A stretch of DNA of 64,000 bases, from the NCBI GenBank assembly GCA_037893245.1, contig JBAIAA010000251.1:620001-684000 (forward strand), given 5' to 3'. This stretch comes from Crossaster papposus (Eukaryota; Echinodermata; Asteroidea; Velatida; Solasteridae). Below the pieces are notes generated by a model. That model was given only the letters and a program-made list of their open reading frames with translations. It made no database searches and was not told the origin of the DNA. Of this stretch, positions 23,821 through 34,214 are shown piece after piece (the first letter of the stretch is position 1; every line of letters begins with the position of its first letter). A program made the position numbers and the translations under genes.

Positions 23821-24847
23821 ATGGATATATACATAGAAATGCAAAATTGTCAAACTTACGAAGAACTCGCTATCATCTTAAATAATATTAAACCCAACTA
23901 TGATCAAACGGCATATGCTCCGAATAGGCTGTATCAACACGGGCACGGCAACGACGACGGCGACTCGGATGATGATGGTGATTCATGGGCAGAATTTGAG
24001 GAAAATTCTCAAGAAGATCGGTTTGGGGATTAAGAGCAACTGGACGAGGAGGACGAGAAGAATCAGCCGCGGAAAAGAGAATTCGAGTGGAGAGACCGCA
24101 AGTCAATGAGAAATTTGTAAAGGAATATCCAGCCAAGATGTGTGATTATAGAGTTTAGTTCAGGAATTTGGTGGACTTATCGTTACGGGAATGTTTACCA
24201 CGCCTTGGTTGTATATTTGGGAGCCTTTTAGAATGATTAACAGATGGTCTCCACGGTGAAGACAGAGTAAGGTATATAAATTAAAACATTGTTGCTTTAT
24301 TGACATCATTAATTTCTCCCCGAAACACCGTGTTTGCATTATTCTTTGTCCGCTTCCCCACTAATATATTTCTTCCAACTTATCATCGGCAACTTAATAT
24401 TTTAAAAATTAGCAACATTCTTTCTGAAACAAGTATTTATTCGTCACTGTCTTCCTCGCTATCCTCATGTTCGCACTTGCTGGAACAGTTCGTCAAAGGT
24501 GGCCGTGTGTGTTTAGGCATTACTCTATTAAGGGCTTTGTTTACCTCCACGCCTTTATTGACCTTTTCTTCGAAATCTTCCAAAATATCTCAATGAGTAT
24601 CACTATCTTGTAGATGTATGTAACTTGGCAACACGTTGTTTAAAAAGATATGCTTGACTTCCTAGAGGGTCTTCATGTCGGCTTTTTCCTTGGCTTGATC
24701 TTCCCTGCCCCGTTTGACATACTTTTCGTATTTTTCATTCCACATCTCTGTAGTGCTTTCTTTAGCCTTTGACAACCAATCTATATAGGCAGCATTGTCA
24801 TCCAACTCAGAACTAGACTCATTTTCATCAGATGATTCGTTAACATA
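23821..24847. other. Short acidic coding-like fragments, unresolved
   Basis: A plus-strand 70-codon frame (23821-24033) has a DDGDSDDDGD run. A minus-strand frame (24662-24847) encodes an acidic then Lys/Glu-rich segment (SSDENESSSELDD, then EKYEKYVKRGRED) and opens right at the edge of the neighbouring MITE. That MITE's terminus reads TTTTCAG/TG on the minus strand and could act as a splice acceptor. Both look like remnants of genes. No family is recognised, and 24034-24660 holds nothing else identified. Confidence 0.3.
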
Positions 24848-25170
24848 CACTGAAAACAAAATCTAGTCAATTTGAGTGAAAAATTAGTCAAGTAGGTAAT
24901 AAAAATTAGTCTTTCAATGTCTGACTAATTGTTCAATCTAAAATACTAATGGAAATATTGTTGACTAATTAAACAAAATGAAGTACTAATTTAAAATATT
25001 CAAAGACTAACACGAATTTTATTAATACCAATTTTGCTGTGTGACTAATTGATCCATCACTGATTTACTAATGCGGTTAGTCTCCTCAATCGGAAATGAC
25101 GAACTAATTTTTAAATTACTAATCGATTGACTAATTTATTGCCCAAATACTAATGATATTTGTTTTCACT
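24848..25170. mobile_element. ACTAATT-rich MITE, copy 1
   Basis: The ends are inverted (cactgaaaacaaa at the left, tttgttttcactc at the right). The interior is a degenerate scatter of actaatt/aattagt words spaced about 15-30 bp apart. A relative lies at 51117-51547. The CACTG start resembles CACTA/EnSpm termini, so this may be a non-autonomous member of that group. Confidence 0.6.
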
Positions 25171-25483
25171 CAGCCAACCCGCCCGAAGAAAACTTGCCAA
25201 AGTCTATAAGTCGGTCAGTGTATTATTGACCCCCCCCCCCCCTCCCTCTGGATCTGAAGCTAAAACAATTACTTGTTTAGCTGTGAATTAAATAAAGATG
25301 CATTATTCCGACTTGACAGCCATATTTCAGTAATGAAACAAAAACATTAACAACAATTCGTGATTTCAATTTGGAAATAATGGGAAATGACTTTGTAAAC
25401 AGGGAGCAATTTAAACTCATTCGAGTGGTGAGTGCAGTTAATAGAACAGCTGCTCGTGACTTTTCGCGCTAAAATCTTATAAT
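25171..25483. other. Non-coding spacer with C tract
   Basis: Contains a run of C (near 25231-25242) and no visible gene. It ends at the AAT target duplication (25481-25483) of the Harbinger element. Confidence 0.5.
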
Positions 25484-25501
25484 AGAGAGTTTCGGCAGAA
25501 G
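25484..25501 (+). repeat. Left TIR of Harbinger element
   Basis: AGAGAGTTTCGGCAGAAG, followed by a CG-rich subterminal region (gcgcgcgcgcc) that is also mirrored at the other end. Confidence 0.92.
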
Positions 25502-25629
25502 TCGCGCGCGCGCCCGTCCCCGTAAAGTGAGACGTACACGTTCACGTATGACTCGCGCCACGGAACAAGTTTCGGCACCCAGTCTTCTTCGCGGTCCGTA
25601 TCGATAGGTGGCGCTGTTAGTCACTCAAC

Positions 25630-26739
25630 ATGGCTGCCCCCCTACCAAAACGGAGACGCTTGTTGCTAGCTGCGTTATCTGACTTTGACGTTGAGGAAAT
25701 TGCGTTCCTGCACTCGTACGGCAAAAGAAAAAGGCAGTCGACCTTCGCAAATTACGAGAAATTTGATTTCGATAGGATTACGGCGTCGCAGTGTAAGGAA
25801 AAGTTCCGTTTTGAAAAGCAGCACGTAAAACTCTTGGCTAATAAACTTGGCATACCTACCGTTGTGCACTGTTCAGACAGAACGGCAGTTGAAGGATATG
25901 AAGCACTGTGTATCGTCCTCAGACGGTTAGCATACCCGAGCAGATTGAGTGATCTAGAACAGGTATTTGGAAGACCTGTGTCGGCTCTTTCAGTGATTAT
26001 AAACACCACAGTGGAGATTATCTGGGAGCAGAAAGGCTTCCTGCTTTCAGACCTTCAGCAGGATTGGCTGAAACATAGACTAGAAGATTATGCCACAGCC
26101 ATTTATTCAAGAGGAGCACCCCTGAACAATGTGTGGGGATTTGTGGATGGTACTGTGAGGCCTATTTGTCGTCCAACAGAAGGTCAGCGGCAATGTTACA
26201 ATGGGCACAAGCGCACCCATGCCCTAAAATTTCAGAGCATCGTAACTCCAGATGGCCTGATTGCAAACATGTACGGTCCAACTGAAGGTAGACGCCACGA
26301 TTCAGGAATCCTCAGGATGAGTGGTATTCAGGATACCATCAAGCACTTCAGAGCATCTGACAATTCTCAGCTGTCTTTGTATGCCGACACAGCTTACCCA
26401 CTAAGGAGAGAATTGATTGTTGGATACAAGGGCGCCCACTTGACCGATGAGGAGCGTGAATTCAATGCTCAGATGTCAAAGGTTCGCGTTTCTGTGGAGT
26501 GGGGATTTGGGAAACTGATAGAAGAATTTAGGTTCTTAGACTTCAAGAAGAACTTGAAGCTGCTTCTTCAGCCTATGGGCATGTATTACTTGGTCGCAGC
26601 AATTCTCATCAACTGCCATACTTGTCTGTATGGATCGCCAACGGCAGACTACTTCGGTGTGCTTCCTCCATCACTGGATGAATATTTGCAGACAGAGGAA
26701 GATGACGAGGACTATCAGCTGTTGCATGAATTTGATTAG
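25630..26739 (+). CDS. Harbinger DDE transposase (369 aa)
   Basis: This gene encodes the nuclease that would cut and rejoin the element's ends. The protein begins with a basic MAAPLPKRRRR-type segment. A helical region (about 50-165) precedes the DDE_Tnp_4-type catalytic core: D173 in WGFVDGT, the conserved GRRHDSG at about 221, D253 in YADTAYP, and E290 in VRVSVEWGFG. Length and motif spacing fit HARBI1-like transposases. It is one exon, 129 bp from the left TIR, with ATG in the context aacATGgct. No stop or frameshift is present. The C-terminus is acidic (TEEDDEDYQ). It would work with the Myb-like protein from the convergent gene, which in this family helps nuclear import and TIR binding. 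Confidence 0.95.
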   Translation: MAAPLPKRRRLLLAALSDFDVEEIAFLHSYGKRKRQSTFANYEKFDFDRITASQCKEKFRFEKQHVKLLANKLGIPTVVHCSDRTAVEGYEALCIVLRRLAYPSRLSDLEQVFGRPVSALSVIINTTVEIIWEQKGFLLSDLQQDWLKHRLEDYATAIYSRGAPLNNVWGFVDGTVRPICRPTEGQRQCYNGHKRTHALKFQSIVTPDGLIANMYGPTEGRRHDSGILRMSGIQDTIKHFRASDNSQLSLYADTAYPLRRELIVGYKGAHLTDEEREFNAQMSKVRVSVEWGFGKLIEEFRFLDFKKNLKLLLQPMGMYYLVAAILINCHTCLYGSPTADYFGVLPPSLDEYLQTEEDDEDYQLLHEFD

Positions 26740-27765
26740 TTCGTTTAGACTTGACCTTGTGTAATCATCGGCTATAACTATGCAAATTGGTCATTACACT
26801 CAATCTATCAAGTCTTTTTCTGGGTAGTTATTATGCAAAGTGTGTTTCGCTTAACCAGTTCGAGGCGGGATTATTTTAACATCACCGAGCCGAGGGCGGG
26901 ATTATTTTTAACGAAACTCGATCCGTAGCGGGTTCAGGCCAATAGTGCCGGGAAGCACACCCACGCATTTCCGGCCTTGCTCGCTGCTGACAGACATATC
27001 ATGTTTTCGAACTTGAACTTTACGTGTTTATGCGCCATCTGTTTTGAATTTGGGGCGAACTGGTTTAACCAGTAAGTTAAGAAGGCAGTACTAATAGTAC
27101 TGCATACTATGTTCCCTTGTCATGTTCCTGATGACCTGACCTCAACATGTGACATTTGAATTTAAATGAGAACGATTTACTCCATTCAAGTACAATTCAA
27201 GTTTATTACAGTGTAATATATGTATAATGTATATATATATGTATAATATATGTATTGCAACAACTTGCCAAAATAGCAAACTAGCAAACTGGGCAAGAAC
27301 AAAGCAACCTGGGGGAAGTGGCAAGCACTAATAAAGACAATAACAATAATTTATAAGCCAGTGTGTGAATTATTATTAAACCAATTATTGTGTGGTCTGC
27401 GGTGACTGATTTGGTATTTGATAATTATTTTAGCTGCATTTTGTGGGGTTTTGTTTGTTTGTTTTTTGGTGTTTTTTTTTGGGGGGGGCTGGACTATTTT
27501 GACGTTGGTGGCGACATATTTTACACCCCTTTTATACTCCTCAAAAATAGGCAACATACATATCACTACAGTCAAATCGTGGTACTAAAAACTAAATTGA
27601 CAACCTCTTCGGGTGGATGAGGAGTGCCTTTGGTGCACCACTGATCCTGTCTTGGTTTTTATGGGATATAACATATACCGTTATCAAGAGCAAAATCGAA
27701 AATGTACACAAAACTGCTTAATACTGTAAACCACATGTGCTGCCATTCAGAACAAACGTGTACTG
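26740..27765. other. Intergenic region between convergent Harbinger genes
   Basis: Holds an imperfect short repeat (ggcgggattattttaac at about 26866 and 26895), A-T-rich runs and a (tat)n stretch near 27220. It must contain the 3' ends of both transcripts. No other gene is seen. Confidence 0.5.
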
Positions 27766-29390
27766 TTAATGTTCAGATTGTTTAGCAGATTGTTTAGCAA
27801 GCATCTGCAACATTTGCAGCTGAATTTCGGACTCTCGTCGGCGCTGTTCTAGTTCCTCTCGGAGTCTTTCTTCTCTCTTTTCTTCAAGCTGCCACTTTTT
27901 TTCCAGAATCACCATAAGAGGATCAACACGGGCCAGGTTCCTCTTCTTTTTCCGACTTTTCTTGGAAATATTTTGCTCCTCTCTTATGGATTAGAAAAGA
28001 GATGATCAGTCAACATTGAGATAAGGACAATACTATACTGGGGGGGGGGGGGGGGGGGGGGTGGCTATTGGATATTCCCTCTTTTTTTTGTAGCAAGAAG
28101 AAATAAGTGGATTTTGAAGTATTTCTAAAAATGGAAAAGCAGAATCTTTGTTTTGGTGCAAGGTAGCTACACACAACTATAACACCATCACCGGCTTTTT
28201 CAAATTTAAGTAGCTGCCCCCCAGTACCCGGCACAGATTAACACCACTTACTCTGTAACAGACGAGTATAAATGGTCAAGTAATATCCATTCAACATCAG
28301 AAGCCAGTCGGCACTTACCTTCTGAGCCACTTTCACTGCCGTCCTTCTGGGGATCATCATCGCTGTCTGTGTCTGAAGGATATTACCAAGTCAATACATT
28401 CACAAACCAGAAACTTAGAAAATCGCCATATTTTCAGTTATTAGCTATATGTCTAGAAGATGGGGGAATCAGTAAATGGAACAAGGTGTACATACACCTA
28501 GGCGCTTCAGTAACCTATGTATGACATGCATGGTACTAAAGCCAAATATTAACTTACTTTCATCTTTTTCCAGCCTTCGTTTCATCGCTCGTTCCCTTAT
28601 CTTTTTCCCCTCCTCTAGATCTTCTAATGCCTTTGCCTCTTTCTTGCTTCTTTTCTCGGTTTTGGCTCGAGCTGTTTCTTGGGTCTGGCTCTGAGCTGTC
28701 GCTTGTGCCTTAGTTGTTGCTTGTGCCTGAAGTACACAGAAATGTTATATACATGTAACAATACATCATGACTGCAGGTAAAGCTTTGGAGAAGAAGCCT
28801 TCCGTAATACTATACTAAACCAGGGTGACAAAACTGGTCATGTCATTACCCTTTATTTTACCTTTATTGCTGCTGCCTCGTACTTTAGTTCACTGGCCTC
28901 AAGTAGAAGGGTCGTCAGTTCAGTCTGAGGCTCATCCACGCCAGACCTGAAAGATAGAGGAGACATATCGGAATTTAAGTGAACTTCCAAGTAGTGTTCA
29001 TTGATCGTTTAGGGGGACAGACATCTACTAATTTTACCTCAACTGCACCAAAACAATTCCATTGGACATTTTGGTAAAAAAAAGTTGTTACAAGAAGTAG
29101 TGAGAAGAGAGTGTCAAATCCAAGAACAATCCTGGGCCTACTTACTTCTTCTTTGACAAAGCCTCATCCTTTTTAAACTTCTCTAGTATCAGCTCTGTCC
29201 GCTCCCTCACCGTGCGGGCAGTTGCAGGTTTTTCTGGCTGTAGTGAGAAGTTCAGGTTTTCTGCTACCCGATTCCATCCCGTCTCGTCCTGAAAGGGGTC
29301 GATGCTGATCACCTCCTTCAGAAGGACCAAATCATTTTTTCGATCCTTTTTCCGAAAGCATATGCTGACTCGTTTTCTTTCTGCAGTCAT
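27766..29390 (-). CDS. Harbinger Myb/SANT-like DNA-binding protein, five exons (255 aa)
   Basis: Exons read from the minus strand: 29146-29390, 28862-28946, 28558-28726, 28319-28372 and 27766-27980. All junctions are GT-AG (donors GTAAGT, GTAAAA, GTAAGT, GTAAGT), phases agree, and the total is 768 nt. Exon 1 holds a Myb/SANT-like (MADF-type) helix set: LLKEVISIDPF, GWNRVAENLN, TARTVRERTELILEKF. Later exons are Gln/Ala/Lys-rich, then acidic (DSDDDPQKDG). The last is a long Glu/Arg coiled coil (ILEKKWQLEEKREERLREEL) after a basic KKSRKKKR stretch that may be a nuclear signal. The ATG at 29390 is preferred; another lies in frame at 29429. In this family such a protein partners the transposase. 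It looks intact. Confidence 0.88.
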
Positions 29391-30622
29391 GATTGTAGGC
29401 AGACAGGAACCTGCAGTGCTAAAAACCATGCAAAATAAATTCAGGGCAACTTTACTCGCTGTTTAGCTGATAAAATTCTCAAACGTTTCATGAGGCTAAA
29501 GAAGAGGTCCTCAGTATTTCACCAGCCAAGTTTGAAGTCTCAAATCAATTTTTGAAGGAGAGTTTTCTTCAAAATTTTGCACCTGAGAGTAAAGCCACAT
29601 GGTTTCATTTTGAAGACTAAGACTAGTGCATGTCCTTCTGTTTGACCAGACTGATCGCTTCAGTGGTCTGCTACTGCTTACTGGTACAACATATACATGT
29701 ACATTGTACATGGTTCTTTTGACACGGTTGACTGACTCAACACTAAAGGCATGTTGGACTGGTTGTTTCATTTGCCAGTCTATTTTCTTGTAATTGCATG
29801 TTTTCAATACTCAGTTTTGAGACCCTCATACACAGGACTCAGAGGGTCACACATTTTAAAGAGTAGATTGAAGAGTAGATTGAAGGGTAGTTTTACCATG
29901 GAGCTATCTCCATGGTTTTAGTCATCAGGCACTGTAATTTTTACTTAATCCCTGAAATTGAATTAAAATCTGTGTGAATAAATAATGCAGCTCATATCAT
30001 AACCCATGTGCGGAAAGAATGTATCACTAAGGGGAGTCTATGGGGAATCACGAAAATTGTATTTCCCAACAAAATTGGGAAATTATCTCAGTCCAAGATT
30101 TGTGTTTTTTACTTCCATTTACTACTAATAATTACTAGTTTCAAAACTGTAAGGTTGTTTACAATACTTACACTTTACAGGTAACTTGCTGTTACAGAAC
30201 ATTGCAGAACATTTTCAATTTGTTTTTAAAAACGTCGAGTTGTCTCATCGGTGTCTCAATGGTCGAGTTGTCTAATGGCCGGCCTTACTACATGTACATG
30301 TACTACTCATGTACACAAGTTGCGCAAAAGTGCGACTTTCTTTTCAGCATTATTTCTGCATTTTTATTAGATTCTTTTCCATTAAAACTAAACACTAACA
30401 AACTACAGTACATGAACTGTCAGTCAAATGTCGGTTTATTGGTGTTTTTGACAGAAATACAAGAGGAAATCTAACACAAAAAGACAAAACAATACGTACG
30501 TGGAACAGGCCCTCTCCACGTCCAAACGTATACGTGACCGTCGCAACACGAAGCTGGTACACATGAATTGATGACGTCATCAGCAAAATCTCGACTTTAC
30601 GTTCACGGAGCGCGCGGCGGGG
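29391..30622. other. Harbinger right interior, non-coding
   Basis: Contains the promoter side of the Myb-like gene. No conserved ORF is found; the frames at 29511-29807, 30202-30474 and 30395-30682 have no domain, and the last crosses the TIR. Short gtacatgtac palindromes occur at 29694 and 30292. Confidence 0.5.
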
Positions 30623-30640
30623 CTTCTGCCGAAACTCTCT
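30623..30640 (-). repeat. Right TIR of Harbinger element
   Basis: CTTCTGCCGAAACTCTCT on the plus strand is the exact reverse complement of the left TIR. Confidence 0.92.
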
Positions 30641-30643
30641 AAT

Positions 30644-31139
30644 ATTCGTCGCGTACGTATACGTGTACGAAAACGCATGCATACGACGATAGATTGTATT
30701 GGTGGTGCGGTGACATCTTGTTTCTTTCGTTTAAGGTAAGGTTTCAGGTAAGAATTTATTGTAATTTTTAAACAGATTGACTTGTGTAATTATGATGAGA
30801 ACAAATTTGAACCAAAGTTTAAAACAGTAGGGAGTCAGTCAAAGCTAGTACTCGATAGTCACAGTCGAGTCTGCTCGTGATGACTCGATAGACCGATGTT
30901 GTACAAGGCCGGGCCTAAGTACATCAAACATGTAATACAATACAAGGCCCACATTACAGTAATATTAAAATATGGCGGTTGCGATCATGACGGCGGAAAC
31001 AGGTCAACTCGGACCCAAACCAACTCGGACCCATACCAAACAAAATCCAGCTCTCACCGGGAGAGGAAAGATTTCCATATCTGGACATATGCCTTGGCTT
31101 TAGCCCTAGTCTATCTGTCTATGCCCAGCAGTAGAGTAC
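30644..31139. other. Non-coding spacer
   Basis: No gene is recognised. The sequence has a short repeat (aactcggaccc twice, near 31005-31030). Confidence 0.4.
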
Positions 31140-31985
31140 AGTGCTATTGTACGTCCATCAGTGCAAAAATACCGGGATTTTTTTCACTTATTTAATGGAA
31201 ATCATTCGGTCTCAAACTCGGCATGCAGGTTCATTTATTATATCGCATCGATATTTCGCTAAAATTTTGACTTTTCCGTGGTTCCGTCTGGTGTAATTTG
31301 TCTCTAAATCTGCGTTAAATATAAAGTTTCAAAAAAATTCGCGATAAACGCAAAACAATATGGCGGAACAAGTCTGCGCAGGCACGGCGTGCACATCTCG
31401 TTGATCGAACAACAGAGGGCACTAGCAGAGCGCCCTCCGCTGATAAGCTGTGCACGCCTGCGCAGACTTGTTCAGCCATATTGTTTTGCGTTTATCGCGA
31501 ATTTTTTTGAAACTTTATATTTAACGCAGATTTAGAGACAAATTACACCAGACGGAACCACGGAAAAGTCCTAATTTTAGCGAAATATCGATGCGCTATA
31601 ATAAATGAACCTGCATGCCGAGTTTGAAAATTTTGAAAAGAATTTGCGATAAAAGTAAAACAATATGGCGGAACAATTCTGCCCAAGCGCAGCGTGCAAA
31701 GCTCGTCGCATCAAACAACAAAGGCGCCTACTGTTGTTCGGTGCGACGATCTTTGCACGCCTGCGCAGACTTGATCCGCCATATTGTTTTGTGTTTATCT
31801 CAATTTTTTTTGAAAATTTATAACGTAGATTTAGCAGTTTTAACAAAATATCGATGCGCTATAATAAATGAACCTGCATGCCGAGTTTGAGACCGAATGA
31901 TTTCCATGAAATAAGTGAAATAAATCCTGTTTTTTTTGCACTGATGGACGTACGGCCTATAGCACAGAGTGTACTCTAGTGTGGG
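31140..31985. mobile_element. Long foldback element, family A, copy 2 with a nested relative
   Basis: The outer arms and centre match the copy at 19500-20100 almost base for base up to about 31620. There a second, diverged hairpin (about 31625-31850; gcgataaaagtaaaacaatatgg with its complement) is inserted before a second right arm. The result is two right arms and one left outer arm. There are no coding ORFs. It probably arose by insertion of one family member into another, or by slippage. Confidence 0.8.
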
Positions 31986-32131
31986 GCCATAGACTAGGGC
32001 TAGCCTTGGCTATACCTCATGCACAAAGTCTTAAGCCATGTTTGATGAAATACTGACGGTGACTGTGACAGCGATCAGCAAACAGATGTTGTATATCGAG
32101 CCCCGAGGCGCGCACAGTGCCGCTGGCCGAT
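31986..32131. other. Short unannotated stretch
   Basis: Nothing recognised. Confidence 0.4.
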
Positions 32132-32262
32132 AATCGATCGGGAAAACATCGATCGGGAAAACATTGATCGGGAAAACATCGATCGGAAAAACATCGATCG
32201 GGGAAAATCATTGATCGGGGAAAATCATCGATCGGGAAAAACATCGATCGGGAAAAACATCG
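32132..32262. repeat. Short tandem repeat with ATCGATCGGG core
   Basis: About eight units of 15-17 bp (atcgatcgggaaaac and variants with gggaaaatc). Each unit contains the palindrome ATCGAT or CGATCG. The minus-strand ORF across it is a repeat translation and not a gene. Confidence 0.88.
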
Positions 32263-32998
32263 GTTTGTTCAAAAATCCGCTCCGTTACTTTGTACAGAGC
32301 TGGTTTGTGCATGCACCGAAGTTGCACAACAAATTGTTTGGGGGGTTTAACTTGAGCATATTCTCATTTTAAGGGGATAACAAGCTGCATGAATTTGCAG
32401 GTAAGGTAGTATTTCCAGCTCTGTCATGTCATGAGCCCAGAGCTGGAATTGTCAAGGTACACACTTCTGTAATTTTTCTCATTCATGCAATTTCATAAAT
32501 TGCTCATATCTTATTCAACTTAAAAACATCCGTGTCTCATTTCACGTATTCCCTGTGTTTTTTTAACTTTCATCCCCCCCCCCCCCCCCCCCCCCACCAC
32601 CAAAATCAGTCAAGAACAGCGAAATCTTGAATAACTAACCCTCCTTGATAACAACTTTCCAAACATGTGGCACAACCCTTGGGCTAATTTTATAACATTT
32701 GCTTAGCATAAAAATGTCTTGCTTTAATAAAAACAGGTTGCCAGCCAAAAATCAATGTAATTTTCATGCTAAGCAAACAACAGCTGAATACCAGTCAAAA
32801 GCAATATTCCACACATATTGTTTTTTGTTTTTCTTAACAGCTTTATGAAATTGGCCCCTGTTATTTCAAGATTTATGTCAGCAAAATCTGGGGAAAAATG
32901 AGGAAGAAATCAACATGTATGTGAACACTTTGAGTGACTGTACATGGTGCCAAGAACTGAAACACACACTTTCTTCCCCTATATTTCACTAAAATGTA
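32263..32998. other. Non-coding stretch with long C tract
   Basis: A run of about 22 C lies at 32574-32595 and is followed by caccaccaaaa. Nothing else is recognised. Confidence 0.4.
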
Positions 32999-33345
32999 TG
33001 GTGGCCCTGGAGGGATTACACAGATCGTGAATATTGACGTCAATATTCACGTCAATTCTGACGTCAAATTTCACGACTTTTCCCAAAAGTCGCAAATATT
33101 GACGTCAAATTTGACGTCAATATTCGCGACAAAATTCACGACTTTCCCCCAAAGTCGTGAATATTGACGACGTCAATATTGACATCAAATTTCACGACTT
33201 TCCCTCAATATTCGCGACTTTTGGGGAAAATTGTGACATTTGACGTCAATATTGACGTCAATTCTCGACTTTGGGGAAAGTCGTACAATTTATCGCGAAT
33301 ATTGATGTCAATATTTACGATATGCGTGTCCCTCTAGGGCCACCA
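32999..33345. mobile_element. TA-flanked MITE built of TGACGTCA palindromes
   Basis: The ends are TGGTGGCCCTGGAGGG at the left and CCCTCTAGGGCCACCA at the right, inverted with one or two mismatches. Each is bordered by TA (32997-32998 and 33346-33347), as expected for a Tc1/mariner-type element. The interior is made almost wholly of inverted words: about ten gacgtcaatattgacgtc-type blocks alternating with cacgactttcccc/ggggaaagtcg. No ORF is present. Confidence 0.8.
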
Positions 33346-33347
33346 TA

Positions 33348-34214
33348 AAAATGTCTCAACAAAATTCTCAAAATTAAAGGTTGTGCCAAGTGTTATATAA
33401 TATATTATGAACACAAATGGGTGTTTTTTGTTCCAGGATGTGCATGCTGTTCCTTACTGGTTTTTTTTTTTGGGGGGGGGGTTATTATAAAGGGAAAATC
33501 TTTCCTAATTTTGTATTAACATGTACTTAGCGACATTGCAAACCAACAGGCATGCCAAAGGGAAGGGTTTTACCGGTAGTTTATCAATATGCTGTGTTTT
33601 GGCTGGCTGTACGTATCATGGGTTTTTGGTGTGTATACTTCCACAGACCTAAATACATGTCTGTGGTACCGTACATAAACATCCTTAAAATACATGTCTT
33701 GCCATGTGATGTTAAGGCGCCCTCGATCTGTTGACAATTTTTGTAATTTCTTTATTTTTGTGTTTCAGAAAACCTCTGAAATATTCCATCCACCATGAAT
33801 TCAAAGTAAGTCGTATTATTGTTGTTTACATTTTCCTTGTAAAAGGGATAAATTAAAGAGGCAGGCTTGTCAAATGCGTGACGAACAAATTCGTGCCACG
33901 AAAAGTCACTGACTCGGAGCCAAAATCGACCCATAGCCGCATATTTACAGATCAAATGACAGATTGAAACACACAAACTGTATGAGAGATGGTGTAAAGT
34001 TTTGATGGGCTGTGATAGTTTGTAAGTATAGGAGGGTTAAGTTTGATTTGATTTATTTTGTTTACTTTTACAGGGTCTTGATTTTGTTTGGCACTCTGAT
34101 TACAGCAAATTTGAAACTTAAATTTGACATGTATGTGTACCAAAATAATTCTGAGATTGGTTTAATACATGTACATGATCAAAATTAACAGAGTATACAT
34201 AAGTTTGTTACAGA
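33348..34214. other. Upstream region of the TNP2-like transposase
   Basis: Contains a T/G homopolymer patch (33461-33481) and a possible untranslated exon. A donor-like gtaagtcg follows the ATG at 33794, and an acceptor (ttgttacag) ends at 34213, just before the transposase ATG at 34215. No other gene is seen. Confidence 0.4.

Larger units (their letters stand above)
25484..30640. mobile_element. Complete PIF/Harbinger DNA transposon (5,157 bp)
   Basis: Perfect 18-bp TIRs (AGAGAGTTTCGGCAGAAG) lie at 25484-25501 and 30623-30640. They are flanked by the direct repeat AAT (25481-25483 and 30641-30643), the 3-bp duplication usual for Harbinger. Inside are the two genes expected of an autonomous member: a DDE transposase on the plus strand and a Myb/SANT-like protein on the minus strand, transcribed towards each other. 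Both reading frames are intact. This copy could be active or very recently so. Confidence 0.93.

Noticed and set aside
31577-31890. ORFs on both strands in the foldback
   Set aside because: Inverted repeat arms give mirrored frames; no domain.
32017-32244. 75-codon minus-strand ORF with DRCFPDRC repeats
   Set aside because: A translation of the ATCGATCGGG tandem repeat.
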